Assembly: GCA_913064725.1 (NCBI GenBank)
Contig: CAJYAI010000005.1
Span: forward strand, 1 to 64,000
Reading direction: 5' to 3'
DNA from: an uncultured Alteromonadaceae bacterium
Lineage (GTDB): Bacteria > Pseudomonadota > Gammaproteobacteria > Pseudomonadales > Halieaceae
DNA length: 64,000 nt
In this document: in pieces, positions 17,668 to 28,624 of the stretch
How positions within the stretch are numbered: position 1 is the stretch's first letter
Layout of the letters: each line of letters starts with the position of its first letter
Made by a program: the position numbers and the translations under genes
The notes under the pieces: generated by a model
Told to the model about the DNA's origin: nothing
Database searches by the model: none
Seen by the model: the letters and a program-made list of their open reading frames with translations, nothing else

Positions 17668-19341
17668 TTATTGGTCGCTCATTTGCGCCTTAATCAAATC
17701 ACCAATCGTACCCGGCGATGCTGCGTTATCCTGCTGTTTCAAAGATTGAACTGCTTCTTTCTCGTCGTCCATGTCCTTGGCCTTGATCGACAAACCAATT
17801 GACCGCGTTTTTCGATCGATGGCGACAATCTTAGCTTCAACCTTCTCACCGACACTCAGCACTGAACGCGCATCCTCGACACGCTCGCGGCTGAGATCAG
17901 CGACCTTAAGGTAACCATCGACTTCTTCGTTGAGCTTGACGACAGCGCCTTTCGCATCAACTTCGGTGACTTCGCCAGTGACGATGGTGCCCTTATCAGC
18001 CTCACCAACATAGATCGAGAATGAATCTTCTTCGAGCTGCTTAATACCGAGAGAAATGCGCTCACGGTCAGGGTCGATACTCAGAATGACTGTTTCAATT
18101 TCGTCACCCTTCTTGTAGTTGCGAACCGCTTCTTCGCCCGTCTCGTTCCAGCTGATGTCGCTTAAGTGAACCAGCCCGTCGATATTACCTGCAAGGCCGA
18201 TGAAGATACCGAAGTCCGTGATTGACTTGATGGAACCAGAGATCTTGTCGCCAATGGCATGTTGCGAACCAAAAGCGTCCCAAGGATTCTGTTGGCACTG
18301 TTTAATACCGAGAGAGATACGGCGACGTTCTTGGTCAATATCAAGCACCATCACTTCCAACTCATCGCCCAACTGCACAATCTTCGACGGGTGAACATTC
18401 TTGTTGGTCCAATCCATCTCTGATACGTGAACTAGGCCTTCTACACCCTCTTCAATCTCAGCGAAACAACCATAATCGGTGAGGTTCGTAATGCGCGCAT
18501 TCACGCGGCTACCCTCAGGATAACGATTGGTGATTTCCACCCATGGATCCTCACCCAACTGCTTGAGTCCGAGAGATACACGATTGCGCTCACGGTCAAA
18601 CTTAAGGACTTTAACATCCATCTCTTGACCGACTTCCACGACCTCGCTCGGATGCTTGATTCGCTTCCATGCCATGTCTGTGATGTGCAGCAAGCCATCG
18701 ACTCCACCCAAATCAACAAACGCGCCGTAATCGGTAAGGTTTTTAACCACACCCTTGACGCTCTGGCCTTCTTGCAAGTTCTCGAGCAACTCGTCGCGCT
18801 CGGCACTGTTTGCTGCTTCCATGACCGCACGACGCGAGACAACAACGTTGTTGCGCTTTTGATCGAGCTTGATCACTTTAAATTCTAGTTCTTTGCCTTC
18901 GAGGTGGGCGGTCTCGCGAATCGGACGTACGTCGATCAGTGAACCCGGCAAAAATGCGCGTATGGAATCGACGTCGACGGTAAATCCACCTTTGACCTTA
19001 CCGTTAATGACTCCAATAACCACGTCTTGCGCCACATGTGCGGCCTCAAGTGTTGTCCACGCTTCAGCACGCTTCGCTTTCTCGCGAGATAACTTAGTCT
19101 CGCCAAAACCATCCTCAACCGTTTCAAGCGCTACCTGGACTTCGTCACCCACGTTTAGGGTGCACTCGCCATTGGCGTTCATAAATTGGTCGCGAGGAAT
19201 GACTCCCTCTGACTTTAAACCCGCGTGAACTGTTACCCACTCGTTGTCGATATCAATAACAACGCCGGTCACGATCGAACCGGGCTCCATGTCTACGGTC
19301 TTAAGACTTTCTTCAAATAACTCGGCGAATGATTCGCTCAT
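17668..19341 (-). CDS. rpsA: 30S ribosomal protein S1
   Basis: The product has 557 residues from ATG 19341 ([14 protein letters not shown]), the same length as E. coli S1. Six S1/OB-fold repeats are visible, for example [49 protein letters not shown] and [26 protein letters not shown]1 recruits mRNA to the 30S subunit and binds its own leader. The ORF track adds ten residues upstream that are not part of the family start. The gene follows cmk after about 95 bases, the usual context, and ends in a strong terminator. Confidence 0.98.
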   Translation of the reverse strand: MSESFAELFEESLKTVDMEPGSIVTGVVIDIDNEWVTVHAGLKSEGVIPRDQFMNANGECTLNVGDEVQVALETVEDGFGETKLSREKAKRAEAWTTLEAAHVAQDVVIGVINGKVKGGFTVDVDSIRAFLPGSLIDVRPIRETAHLEGKELEFKVIKLDQKRNNVVVSRRAVMEAANSAERDELLENLQEGQSVKGVVKNLTDYGAFVDLGGVDGLLHITDMAWKRIKHPSEVVEVGQEMDVKVLKFDRERNRVSLGLKQLGEDPWVEITNRYPEGSRVNARITNLTDYGCFAEIEEGVEGLVHVSEMDWTNKNVHPSKIVQLGDELEVMVLDIDQERRRISLGIKQCQQNPWDAFGSQHAIGDKISGSIKSITDFGIFIGLAGNIDGLVHLSDISWNETGEEAVRNYKKGDEIETVILSIDPDRERISLGIKQLEEDSFSIYVGEADKGTIVTGEVTEVDAKGAVVKLNEEVDGYLKVADLSRERVEDARSVLSVGEKVEAKIVAIDRKTRSIGLSIKAKDMDDEKEAVQSLKQQDNAASPGTIGDLIKAQMSDQ

Positions 19342-19436
19342 TGACTGTACCTGCAGTATCGCTGCAAACATCGCAGCACCAGCCTACCTACCAAGCTGGG
19401 TCGGTTAAAAAAACACTGAGTCTAGGGGTAGGACCT

Positions 19437-20120
19437 CTAATCGACTGAGCGCACAATTCCTCTGGCGGTAACAAGGGACATAACCCGCTCCAAGACGGCG
19501 TCCACAGCCATGTCAGTACTGTCGACAATGACCGCGTCTTCCGCCGGAACGAGCGGCGATACCGATCGTGTTCGATCGCGATTATCGCGCGCCTCTATGG
19601 CCTCCAAAAGGCGCGGCAGACTAACATCCTCGCCCTGCTGCTGCAACTGGCTTTGCCGTCGCTGCGCACGCGCCAGGGCTGATGCCTCTAAAAACACCTT
19701 CAACGGTGCCTGCGGAAATACGACTGTGCCCATATCGCGGCCATCAGCCACCAGCCCGGGCGCTCGGGCCAATTCGCGTTGGCGATCCAATAAAGCCTCT
19801 CTCACCGAGGGTATTGCGGCCACAGCTGAAGCACCTTCGCCGCCCAGGACAGACCGCACTCGATCGGTAACGTCGACGTCTCGATAAATGACTCTGACAC
19901 CCTGCTGCGATGGCATAAACTCTACATCCAGACTCCTTGCGATCTGAGTTACGGCGACGCTGTTTTGCCAGTCAATGCCGCTATCTAGGGCTGCGTAACC
20001 GACGACTCGATAAAGTGCACCACTGTCCAATAGATGAAAACCTAATATCTCAGACAGGCGTTGGGCCAGCGTGCCTTTACCCGAACCGCTCGGTCCATCG
20101 ATACATAGGACAGGTACCAT
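19437..20120 (-). CDS. cmk: Cytidylate kinase
   Basis: The 227-residue protein phosphorylates CMP/dCMP using ATP. The P-loop is IDGPSGSGKGTLAQRL at the N-terminus; LLDSGALYRVVG and ARAPGLVADGRDMGTVVFPQA are the CMP-binding signatures, and EAIEARDNRDRTRSVSPLVPAEDAVIVDST is the lid/C-terminal region. It starts two bases after the aroA stop and is followed by rpsA, the conserved aroA-cmk-rpsA order. Confidence 0.97.
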   Translation of the reverse strand: MVPVLCIDGPSGSGKGTLAQRLSEILGFHLLDSGALYRVVGYAALDSGIDWQNSVAVTQIARSLDVEFMPSQQGVRVIYRDVDVTDRVRSVLGGEGASAVAAIPSVREALLDRQRELARAPGLVADGRDMGTVVFPQAPLKVFLEASALARAQRRQSQLQQQGEDVSLPRLLEAIEARDNRDRTRSVSPLVPAEDAVIVDSTDMAVDAVLERVMSLVTARGIVRSVD

Positions 20121-20122
20121 CG

Positions 20123-21424
20123 TTAATCGAACGCCTCGACAATATCAAATCCAACACGTCGTGCGAGACTGGCAAAACCCGGGAACGATGTCGCCACGTG
20201 GTCACAGTCATTTATCTGAATGGCGCCCGTCGCGCGCAAGGCAGCCACGGCGAATGACATGGCGATACGATGATCGTGGAAGGTATCCACCTGACCACCC
20301 GTCATCTCGCCACCCGCTATGATAATGCCATCCTCAAAGACCTCAGTCTCAATACCCAAGCGCGTCAAGCCTTCCGCCATCGACGCAATACGATCACTTT
20401 CTTTTACCCGCAACTCTTCCGCACCAGACAGAACCGTTCTACCTGAGGCACAGGCTGCCGCGACGAACAACACCGGAAACTCATCGATCGCAAGCGGAAC
20501 GAGCTCTTCTGGAATAACGATGCCTGTCAACGCCGCCGATCTCACTCGCAAATCAGCAACTGGCTCGCCACCCACTTCCCGTTCGTTAAAAACGTCTATG
20601 TTGGCACCCATGAGCGTGAGTATCGTGATGACACCCGAGCGTGTTGGATTCATTCCAACGTGTTCAAGGGTTACGTCCGAACCCTTAGAAATGGTGGCCG
20701 CCACCAAGAAAAAAGCGGCCGATGATATGTCTGCGGGAATATCGAGGGTCGTGGCCTGCAAAGACCCTCCACCTTGAATGCTGATCACGTCATTTTCACA
20801 ATCTACGTCGTAACCAAATCCCCGCAACATGCGTTCCGTGTGGTCGCGTGTTGGCGCCGGTTCGATAAGGGACGTCCTACCCTCAGCATACAAACCTGCC
20901 AACAATACGCATGACTTTACTTGAGCACTGGCAATAGGCATCTCGTAATGGATACCTTTTAGCCGCTGGCTCCCTTTAATCCGCAGGGGTGGCTTCCCGC
21001 CATCGCTCTCTATTACCGCACCCATTTGCTCCAGGGGAACCGTCACACGCCCCATTGGACGTTTTTGCAAGGACACATCGCCAGTCATAGTTGTATCAAA
21101 CGCCTGAGGCGCCATTAAACCGCTCAGCAGGCGAATGCTGGTGCCTGAATTACCCATATCAAGCACCGCTTCAGGTGCCTTGAGGCCATGCAGACCAACA
21201 CCATCGATCTCAATATATCCGTCGATCGGTCCTCGGATCGTGACGCCCATATCTTTAAAGGCCTGAACAGTGCACAGCGCGTCCTGCCCCTCCAAAAATC
21301 CCGAGGCCTTTGTTGTGCCGTTGGCTAACGCACCTAACATAACGGTTCTGTGCGACATCGATTTGTCACCGGGTACTCGTATCGTCCCCGACAGCGAGCC
21401 ACCTGGATCGACAATAAACTTCAT
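20123..21424 (-). CDS. aroA: 3-phosphoshikimate 1-carboxyvinyltransferase (EPSP synthase)
   Basis: A 433-residue enzyme of the shikimate pathway joining PEP and shikimate-3-phosphate. Motifs: VPGDKSMSHRTVMLGALANG, LDMGNSGTSIRLLSGL, AQVKSCVLLAGLYA and the C-terminal KESDRIASMAEGL and FHDHRIAMSFAVAAL. I start at ATG 21424 (MKFIVDPGG), overlapping the tyrA stop as ATGA; the ORF-track extension into tyrA is spurious. In many Pseudomonas relatives tyrA and aroA are fused; here they are separate, overlapping genes. Confidence 0.97.
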   Translation of the reverse strand: MKFIVDPGGSLSGTIRVPGDKSMSHRTVMLGALANGTTKASGFLEGQDALCTVQAFKDMGVTIRGPIDGYIEIDGVGLHGLKAPEAVLDMGNSGTSIRLLSGLMAPQAFDTTMTGDVSLQKRPMGRVTVPLEQMGAVIESDGGKPPLRIKGSQRLKGIHYEMPIASAQVKSCVLLAGLYAEGRTSLIEPAPTRDHTERMLRGFGYDVDCENDVISIQGGGSLQATTLDIPADISSAAFFLVAATISKGSDVTLEHVGMNPTRSGVITILTLMGANIDVFNEREVGGEPVADLRVRSAALTGIVIPEELVPLAIDEFPVLFVAAACASGRTVLSGAEELRVKESDRIASMAEGLTRLGIETEVFEDGIIIAGGEMTGGQVDTFHDHRIAMSFAVAALRATGAIQINDCDHVATSFPGFASLARRVGFDIVEAFD

Positions 21425-22323
21425 CCTGTACTGTCCGTATCGTTCTGAGTCATAGGGTTGAGAACATGATCGTGCTCCCTGCGATGCCTGCGACAAATTG
21501 AGAAATAGTCATTCATAAGATCACCATCGCTGTCAGCAACCATCTGGCGAAGCGCAGCTACCTCGACTTCAAAGGCATCAATCGCGAGTAACAGGGCCTC
21601 ACGATTAGTCAGCGCTATGTCTGTCCACATCAATGGATCAGATCCGGCAATTCGGGTCATATCGCGCAGTGCCCCGCCACCGTGCGTCATTGGATCCGAG
21701 GGATCTTTCTCGAGTGCTCGCGTCAGCGCATACGAGACCATATGAGGCATGTGTGAGCTGGCCGCGAGCAGTGCATCATGTTGGTCGACCGCCATTTGAC
21801 TCAAATAGGCCCCGGTTAACTGCCACATGGCCTCAACTTCATTAACCGCTGCCAAATCAGTCGTCTCCAGAGGCGTGAGAATGACTTCTCGCCCTCTAAA
21901 GAGACCCTCGTCTGCATACTTGACGCCACTGTGCTCGGAACCTGCTATGGGATGACCGGGCACAAAACCCGCGTAGTCACGAGCCATAGTGTCGATCACA
22001 TGGCCCTTAATGCTGGCCAAATCAGTTAACACTGGCGCGTGCTTTGTATCACTTAGACTATCGACAATCTCCCGCAGGATTAATCCAGTGCTTGCGGGCG
22101 GTGCACCCACAACAATCATATCGGCTCGCGCAACGACGTCAGAAAGACTCAGTGAGTAATCATCGATCGCGCCCAATTCTAGACCCAGCTTCAAACTGGG
22201 CTCACGTGGACCCCAGGCAATGATCTCGCCGTCCCAGGCACTGGCCTTTAAGGCGCGCGCCAGCGACCCTGAGATAAGACCAAGCCCCATAATGGCAACT
22301 GTTCTTGAGGAGAATTCGGGCAT
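21421..22323 (-). CDS. tyrA: Prephenate dehydrogenase
   Basis: The 300-residue protein has an N-terminal NAD-binding site (VAIMGLGLISGSLARAL), then GHPIAGSEHSGVKYA and the histidine-containing MAVDQHDALLAASSHMPHMVSYAL of the TyrA helical domain. It converts prephenate to 4-hydroxyphenylpyruvate for tyrosine. No chorismate mutase or ACT domain is attached. ATG 22323 overlaps the pheA stop by one base (TAATG), so I reject the 17-residue ORF-track extension. It overlaps aroA at the other end. Confidence 0.95.
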   Translation of the reverse strand: MPEFSSRTVAIMGLGLISGSLARALKASAWDGEIIAWGPREPSLKLGLELGAIDDYSLSLSDVVARADMIVVGAPPASTGLILREIVDSLSDTKHAPVLTDLASIKGHVIDTMARDYAGFVPGHPIAGSEHSGVKYADEGLFRGREVILTPLETTDLAAVNEVEAMWQLTGAYLSQMAVDQHDALLAASSHMPHMVSYALTRALEKDPSDPMTHGGGALRDMTRIAGSDPLMWTDIALTNREALLLAIDAFEVEVAALRQMVADSDGDLMNDYFSICRRHRREHDHVLNPMTQNDTDSTG

Positions 22324-23417
22324 TAGATGGGTGCTTTTGGATACGAGCCCAAAGGTTTCAGTAAAATGGAGCATTCTTCCAATGCCGCCATGACCTCTCG
22401 GACCACGTCGTCAGACAGGTGACCCTCAAACTCAATAAAAAACATATACGTCCACTTCTCCGTCTTGGAAGGGCGCGAATCAATTCGGGTCAAACTGATG
22501 CCCCGCTCCTCAAAAGGGCGCAGCAAGCTCAACAGCGCACCTGGCCGATTTCGGCTGGCAATCAAAATGGATGTTTTGTCATACCCACTCGCCGGCACGG
22601 TCTCTCTGCCGACCACAAAAAATCGCGTCGTGTTGTGGGCTATGTCTTGTATCGCCTCGGCGAGTTTGATCAGTTCGTAATGCTCTACCGCAAGATCACC
22701 CGCAATGGCGGCAACACCCGGCTCACTCTGCGCACGTTGCGCCGCTTCGCCATTGCTTCGACAAATATCTCGGGGAACACCCGGTAGGTTGCTATCGAGC
22801 CAGTCACGGCATTGGCCGAGTGCCTGTTCATGACCACAGATAACAGAGATGCCTGATAAATCCGTAGCCTGGCCTGCAATCAAGTGATGAACAACGGGTA
22901 GCTCGACCTCTCCAATGATCTGCAAGGGCGATTCGAGAAAGCAATCCAAGGTCTGTCCAACCATACCCTCGGTTGAGTTCTCCACGGGCACTACGGCCAT
23001 ATCGCAGGCGCGATCTTCTGTTAACCGAAAGACATCTCGAATTGTCGGCTGCGCCCTTAAAATAGCAGACTGACCAAAATGCTTTAACGCCGCTGCCTGA
23101 GAATAGGTGCCCGCCGGCCCCAGAAAACCGACCGTTAGGGGCCGCTCTAGCGCGAGACAACTCGACATTATTTCTCGAAAGATGCGTGCTGCTTGGTCTG
23201 CAGGTAAGGGACCTGGATTTCGTTCCTGAATAGAACGCAGAATTTGGGCCTCACGCTCAGGCCGATAAAACAGCGTGTCCTCGCCGCGACTTGCTTCTAA
23301 CTTAATCGCTGCAACGCGACGCGCGCATTCTGCACGCGCATTGATCAACGCCAGCAACTGCTGATCAATCGAATCAATATTTGCTCGAATATCCGCTAAT
23401 TGGTCATCAGATGCCAT
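22323..23417 (-). CDS. pheA: Bifunctional chorismate mutase/prephenate dehydratase
   Basis: The 364-residue P-protein has chorismate mutase (about residues 1-90; LADIRANIDSIDQQLLALINARAE), prephenate dehydratase (about 95-270; VGFLGPAGTYSQAAALKHFG, VPVENSTEGMVGQTLDCF, NTTRFFVVG) and a C-terminal ACT domain (GALLSLLRPFEERGISLTRIDSRPSK) that binds phenylalanine for feedback inhibition. I start at ATG 23417 (MASDDQ), 8 bases after the serC stop, rather than at the longer ORF within serC. Confidence 0.96.
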   Translation of the reverse strand: MASDDQLADIRANIDSIDQQLLALINARAECARRVAAIKLEASRGEDTLFYRPEREAQILRSIQERNPGPLPADQAARIFREIMSSCLALERPLTVGFLGPAGTYSQAAALKHFGQSAILRAQPTIRDVFRLTEDRACDMAVVPVENSTEGMVGQTLDCFLESPLQIIGEVELPVVHHLIAGQATDLSGISVICGHEQALGQCRDWLDSNLPGVPRDICRSNGEAAQRAQSEPGVAAIAGDLAVEHYELIKLAEAIQDIAHNTTRFFVVGRETVPASGYDKTSILIASRNRPGALLSLLRPFEERGISLTRIDSRPSKTEKWTYMFFIEFEGHLSDDVVREVMAALEECSILLKPLGSYPKAPI

Positions 23418-23425
23418 GACGCGTG

Positions 23426-24505
23426 CTACCCATGCTCTTTTTCGAAACGATGCATGAAATCGCACAGCGCATCAACGGATGACTGCTCTACGGCGTTATA
23501 AATACTGGCGCGCATGCCGCCCACGGAGCGATGTCCTTTCAGGTTAAGCAGCAGCTCGGCTTCGGCTTTTTCAAGAAAAAGGGCATCCAGCGCAGCGTCA
23601 GCCAGGGTAAAGGGGACGTTCATTAGCGAGCGGTGGGGGATATCGACTGGATTTGCATAGAAATCGCTATCATCAATAGCTTGATACAGTGTCTTCGCCT
23701 TGCGTTCATTGCGCGCCTGCATCGCCGGGAGGCCGCCCTGTGACTCAATCCACTCAAAGACCAAACCTGACAGGTAAATGGCAAACGTCGGTGGCGTGTT
23801 GTACATCGAGTCGTTATCAGCGGCGAGTTGCCAGTTCAGCATAGCCGGAATATCCGATCGCGCACGATCCAATAAGTCTCGGCGAACGATGACTATGCAG
23901 AGCCCAGCAGGGCCAATATTTTTCTGCGCACCCGCATAAATGACACCAAACCGACTCACGTCTATTGGGCGCGACAAAATAGTGGATGACATATCAGCAA
24001 CCAGTGGCGACGGTGCCGTGGGAATGAACCCAAACTCCAAACCACCGATGGTTTCGTTGGGGCAATAGTGCAGGTAAGCCGCTCCCGATGTCAGGCGCCA
24101 CTCGCTTTCACTATCGATAGTCGTAAAGTTGGACGACTGTGATGTCGTGGCAACATTGACGTTAACGTGACGTTGGCCCTCTGCTAACGCTTTTTTCGAC
24201 CACTGCCCCGTAACTACTTGATCGATTGTGTCGTCCGGTTGAGATAAATTGAGGGGCACCGATGCGAACTGCTGTGACGCTCCACCTTGCTGAAACAACA
24301 CCGCATAATCATCGCTGATGTTCAGCAAGCACCGCAAACTTGCCTCAGCGCGCTCGGCCACCCCGACAAACTCTGGACTCCTGTGGCTCAACTCCATGAT
24401 GGAGGCGCCCGCACCCTGCCAGTCGAGTAACTCTGCTTGCGCGCGCTGCAACACGGCCACAGGGAGCGCAGCGGGCCCCGCACAAAAATTATGTGCTCTG
24501 GTCAC
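23426..24505 (-). CDS. serC: Phosphoserine aminotransferase
   Basis: The 359-residue PLP enzyme of serine and pyridoxine synthesis starts [21 protein letters not shown]. The substrate-binding segment is [18 protein letters not shown] and the PLP lysine lies in [15 protein letters not shown]. The end reads [16 protein letters not shown]. It begins at GTG 24505, overlapping the gyrA stop as GTGA, so expression is coupled to gyrA. The linked pdxJ further right acts downstream in the same PLP pathway. Confidence 0.96.
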   Translation of the reverse strand: MTRAHNFCAGPAALPVAVLQRAQAELLDWQGAGASIMELSHRSPEFVGVAERAEASLRCLLNISDDYAVLFQQGGASQQFASVPLNLSQPDDTIDQVVTGQWSKKALAEGQRHVNVNVATTSQSSNFTTIDSESEWRLTSGAAYLHYCPNETIGGLEFGFIPTAPSPLVADMSSTILSRPIDVSRFGVIYAGAQKNIGPAGLCIVIVRRDLLDRARSDIPAMLNWQLAADNDSMYNTPPTFAIYLSGLVFEWIESQGGLPAMQARNERKAKTLYQAIDDSDFYANPVDIPHRSLMNVPFTLADAALDALFLEKAEAELLLNLKGHRSVGGMRASIYNAVEQSSVDALCDFMHRFEKEHG

Positions 24506-27126
24506 TCTTCTGTACCGTCGATTCCGTCGCTTTCACTGCCCGCAGCGTCGTCAGCCAGCACGGCAGCTGGTGCCGCGGCGTCAATATCATCCTCGGCTAT
24601 TCGACTTACACTGACAAGCGCTTCCCCATCGCGCGTTCGAATCACACGAACACCCTGAGTGTTGCGCCCCAACAAACTGACCTCATCGACCCGCGTGCGA
24701 ACTGCCGTTCCCTGATTGGATATCAGCATCATCTCATCGCCGTCCCAAACCTGTACCGCGCCGACAAGAGATCCATTTCGCGAGGACGTAGACATGGCAA
24801 TCACACCCTTGCCACCGCGACCTTTGGCTGGGAACTCGTCGTTCTCAGTTCGCTTCCCGTAGCCGTGCTCCGTGACTGTCAGTATGCGCCCGCCTTCTTT
24901 TGGCACGATCAGCGATATCAGGCGGTGCTCGCCGGCTAAATTGATCCCACGAACACCGCGAGCTGTTCTACCCATAGCCCTAACCTGGCTCTCATTGAAG
25001 CGAGTTGCCTTGCCTTCCGAGGAGAAAAGCATGATGTCGCTGTTACCATCGGTCACTGCGGTGCCAATGAGCACATCGTCCTCATCCAATTCGATCGCAC
25101 GCAATCCAACGCTGCGCTGACGCGCGAATTGTGTCGCAGCTGTCTTTTTTACAGTCCCCTTCGCGGTCGCCATAAAGATGAAATGATCTTCATCGTAGCC
25201 ATCAATGGGTAGGATGGAGGTAATACGCTCTTCTTCATCTAGCGGCAGTAGGTTGACCATCGGTCTGCCTCGTGAATTGCGACTTGCTAACGGTATATGG
25301 AAGACCTTGAGCCAGTACACTTTGCCTAGATTTGAAAAGCATAAAACAGTCGCGTGCGTACTCGCGATCAGAAGGTGTTCAACAAAATCTTCCTCTTTCA
25401 CTGCCGTTGCACTGCGCCCCGTACCACCTCTGCGCTGCGCTTGGTAGTCGGTTAACGACTGAGTCTTTGCATAACCCTGATGCGAGATGGTAACAACCCG
25501 ATCTTCTTCGGTAATCAAGTCCTCGATCGTCAAGTCGTGCGCGGAGTCGGTGATTTCGGTAAGACGCTCATCTCCGAAGTCCTCGACGATCTCCTCCAAC
25601 TCCTCTCGAATCACCAACTTCAAACGATCAGGGTCGCCCAAAATATCCAGAAGATCGGCTATTTCAGCCACCTTATCAGCGTATTCCTGCAATAGCTTTT
25701 CATGCTCCAGGCCTGTCAGGCGGTTCAAGCGTAAATCTAGAATCGCCTGAGCCTGTGCTGGCGAAAGATTGTACCTACCGTCAATCAGGCCATAATCACC
25801 CTCGAGCTCTTCTGGACGACATGCCGACTCACCGGCACGCTCTAGCATGGCACTCACATCCCCCGGCATCCAAGAGGCTGCAATCAGCCGCTCACGTGCA
25901 TCAGCTGCAGTCGGTGATGTTTTGATGAGCTCGATAATCGCATCGATGTTGGCAAGCGCAACCGCGAGGCCTTCCAGCACGTGGCCACGCTCACGGGCCT
26001 TGCGCAGCAAAAACAGTGTTCGTCGAGTGACAACCTCCCGTCGATGCCGAACAAATGCCTCGATAATTTCTTTCAGGTTAAGTAGCTTGGGCTGCCCATC
26101 GACAAGGGCCACCATATTAATACCCACAACCGACTGAAGCTGGGTTTGCGCGTAGAGATTATTTAACACCACATCGCCCATTTCACCGCGACGAAGCTCG
26201 ATTACCACACGCAGACCGTCTTTATCGGACTCATCGCGGAGCTCAGTGATACCTTCAATTTTCTTTTCTTTGACCAGTTCAGCGATGCGTTCTAGTAGAC
26301 GCGCCTTGTTCAACTGATAGGGGATCTCATGGATGATGATGGTGTCCTTGCCTTTGGACTCATCAGTGATCACCTCGGCTTTTGCGCGAACGTAGATACG
26401 TCCGCGGCCTGTGCGGTACGCCTGAATAATGCCCGCCCTACCGGTGATGATGGCCGCCGTCGGAAAGTCGGGTCCAGGAATGTAGCGAATAAGCTCGTCG
26501 ATACTTATCTCTGGATTTTCGATCAGCGCCAAGCAACCCGCAATGACCTCTCGCATGTTGTGAGGCGGAATATTTGTTGCCATTCCGACAGCGATACCTG
26601 CCGACCCATTTACCAGCAGATTGGGAACACGGGTGGGCATAACAACGGGAATGTGCTCTGTGCCATCGTAGTTCTCGACAAAATCAACGGTCTCTTTCTC
26701 GAGATCGGCCAAGAGTGAGTGCGCAAGCTTCGACATTCTGATTTCGGTGTAGCGCATTGCCGCTGCTGAATCGCCGTCGATCGAACCGAAATTACCCTGA
26801 CCGTCAACAAGTGGGTATCGCAAGGAAAAGGTTTGCGCCATGCGGACGATCGTGTCGTAGACAGCCGAATCACCGTGCGGGTGATACTTACCAATGACGT
26901 CCCCCACGACTCGCGCCGACTTTTTATAGGCCTTATTCCAGTCATTATTGAGCTCGTTCATTGCGAATAAGACACGGCGGTGAACGGGCTTGAGGCCGTC
27001 TCGGACATCGGGCAGCGCCCGGCCTACGATGACGCTCATCGCATAATCCATGTAGGATTGCTTAAGCTCGTCCTCTATGTTTATTGGGAGCACTTCTGGC
27101 GTTAAATTTTTCTGCTGATCTGACAT
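24502..27126 (-). CDS. gyrA: DNA gyrase subunit A
   Basis: The 874-residue type IIA topoisomerase subunit has its catalytic tyrosine in [12 protein letters not shown] (Tyr126). The quinolone-resistance region, [18 protein letters not shown], keeps the sensitive-type Ser87 and Asp91 (E. coli Ser83/Asp87). The GyrA box is present as [10 protein letters not shown] at the start of the beta-pinwheel domain, and the tail is acidic. It heads the serC-pheA-tyrA-aroA-cmk group and is divergent from mtaD across 125 bp. Confidence 0.98.
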   Translation of the reverse strand: MSDQQKNLTPEVLPINIEDELKQSYMDYAMSVIVGRALPDVRDGLKPVHRRVLFAMNELNNDWNKAYKKSARVVGDVIGKYHPHGDSAVYDTIVRMAQTFSLRYPLVDGQGNFGSIDGDSAAAMRYTEIRMSKLAHSLLADLEKETVDFVENYDGTEHIPVVMPTRVPNLLVNGSAGIAVGMATNIPPHNMREVIAGCLALIENPEISIDELIRYIPGPDFPTAAIITGRAGIIQAYRTGRGRIYVRAKAEVITDESKGKDTIIIHEIPYQLNKARLLERIAELVKEKKIEGITELRDESDKDGLRVVIELRRGEMGDVVLNNLYAQTQLQSVVGINMVALVDGQPKLLNLKEIIEAFVRHRREVVTRRTLFLLRKARERGHVLEGLAVALANIDAIIELIKTSPTAADARERLIAASWMPGDVSAMLERAGESACRPEELEGDYGLIDGRYNLSPAQAQAILDLRLNRLTGLEHEKLLQEYADKVAEIADLLDILGDPDRLKLVIREELEEIVEDFGDERLTEITDSAHDLTIEDLITEEDRVVTISHQGYAKTQSLTDYQAQRRGGTGRSATAVKEEDFVEHLLIASTHATVLCFSNLGKVYWLKVFHIPLASRNSRGRPMVNLLPLDEEERITSILPIDGYDEDHFIFMATAKGTVKKTAATQFARQRSVGLRAIELDEDDVLIGTAVTDGNSDIMLFSSEGKATRFNESQVRAMGRTARGVRGINLAGEHRLISLIVPKEGGRILTVTEHGYGKRTENDEFPAKGRGGKGVIAMSTSSRNGSLVGAVQVWDGDEMMLISNQGTAVRTRVDEVSLLGRNTQGVRVIRTRDGEALVSVSRIAEDDIDAAAPAAVLADDAAGSESDGIDGTEE

Positions 27127-27251
27127 CCGATGATCTTTTTTATTCGACGGGTGTGCCGACGAAACCCTGCAGTTAATAAGCTGGAAATACTATCAAATTC
27201 AGCCTGTTAAAGCTACGTTTAGCAGCACTACAAATCGGAAGCTTAGGTTTT

Positions 27252-28562
27252 ATGACATCAGCGAATTTTGTGGTTCACGCAGACGCGATCATTCCCGTAT
27301 CGGGCACGGAAAATGTACTGAAAAAGCATAGCATTGTGGTGAGGGACGGTGTCATTGCTGCACTTCTCCCCAGCTCTGATGCGCGAGAACTCCGGGACGT
27401 GGATCATATCGATCTTCCCGGACACGCGCTGATGCCCGGCCTAGTCAACGCGCATGGCCACGCGGCCATGACCCTGCTGCGGGGCTACGCCGATGACATG
27501 TCCCTTGCGGCGTGGCTCAACGACGCTATCTGGCCACTCGAGAGTCGCTGGGTCTCCCCCGAGTTTGTCCGCGACGGCACTGATATCGCCGCGGCGGAAA
27601 TGCTACTGAGCGGGATTACTACCAGTAGCGACATGTACTTCTTCCCTAATATTGCAGCCCAGCGGTTGCGAGCAGCCGGCTTGCGCGCGCAGATCGTATT
27701 CCCAGTCATGAACATACCCACTGCGTGGGCGGACAGCAGCCAAGCGTATCTAGACAAGGGGCTGGCACTGAGAGATCACTTTAAAGGCGACGATCTGATC
27801 GACATCGGCTTCGGTCCGCATTCGACCTATACCGTTGATGAGGCTGTGCTATCGCGCACAGCAATGCTCGCCAATGAGCTAGATGCAGCGGTGCAAATTC
27901 ACCTCCATGAAACCGCCGCCGAGGTGCATGCTCAGGTCGAGGCCACCGGCGAACGTCCGATCGACCTGCTGGCTCGCATAGGACTCTTGGGGCCACGAAC
28001 ACAATGCGTGCATATGACAGCCGTAGGGAATCAAGATATTGCGACCGTCGCTGAATACGGCGCACATGTCATCCATTGCCCACGCTCCAACATGAAGCTC
28101 GCATCAGGCGCCTGCCCCGTAAAAAAATTCAAAGATGCGGGGGTCAATGTAGCCCTCGGAACAGACGGGGCTGCCAGTAACAACCGACTCAATGGTCTCG
28201 CCGAGATGCAAGCTGCCGCCCTACTCGCAAAATTGGACAGCGGTGACCCCACGGCACTCTCTGCCAGCGAAAGCATCCGCATGGCAACGCTTGATAGCGC
28301 TCGCGCACTGGGACTTGATCATGTGACTGGGAGCCTGGAGCCCGGCAAGTCAGCTGACTTCATTGCGGTCGATCTTTCAGAGATTAATATGGCGCCGAAT
28401 CACCAAGTAGAGTCGAATGTTGTGTACGCATCATCAGGCACGGAGGTGACTTGGAGTTGGGTGTCAGGAAATAATGTTGTCAAAAATAGACAGCTGCAAC
28501 ACTTAGACATTGCCGCGTTACGCGACACAGCAGCGCTCTGGCGCGCTAAACTTAGTGGCTAG
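27252..28562 (+). CDS. mtaD: 5-methylthioadenosine/S-adenosylhomocysteine deaminase family amidohydrolase
   Basis: The 436-residue amidohydrolase has metal ligands in GLVNAHGHAAMTLLRGYADD (about residues 65-84), AVQIHLHETAAEVHAQVE (about 212-229), VHMTAVG and the catalytic aspartate in ALGTDGAASNNRL (about 298-310). These are the signatures of TRZ/ATZ-type MTA/SAH deaminases, which clear methylthioadenosine. The neighbours gyrA and ubiG-gph-yciK match the Pseudomonas arrangement. A sequence TAGG lies close to the ATG. The precise substrate (MTA, SAH, adenosine or a guanine analogue) is not certain. Confidence 0.88.
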   Translation: MTSANFVVHADAIIPVSGTENVLKKHSIVVRDGVIAALLPSSDARELRDVDHIDLPGHALMPGLVNAHGHAAMTLLRGYADDMSLAAWLNDAIWPLESRWVSPEFVRDGTDIAAAEMLLSGITTSSDMYFFPNIAAQRLRAAGLRAQIVFPVMNIPTAWADSSQAYLDKGLALRDHFKGDDLIDIGFGPHSTYTVDEAVLSRTAMLANELDAAVQIHLHETAAEVHAQVEATGERPIDLLARIGLLGPRTQCVHMTAVGNQDIATVAEYGAHVIHCPRSNMKLASGACPVKKFKDAGVNVALGTDGAASNNRLNGLAEMQAAALLAKLDSGDPTALSASESIRMATLDSARALGLDHVTGSLEPGKSADFIAVDLSEINMAPNHQVESNVVYASSGTEVTWSWVSGNNVVKNRQLQHLDIAALRDTAALWRAKLSG

Positions 28563-28624
28563 GGTTGGCGTATACGTCAAGCCCCCACATGACCAAGCAC
28601 CCAAACGACATAGACGAGCACGCC

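Noticed and set aside
24318-24939. Overlapping plus-strand ORFs opposite serC and gyrA
   Set aside because: These are shadow frames of strongly conserved genes with no sign of independent coding.
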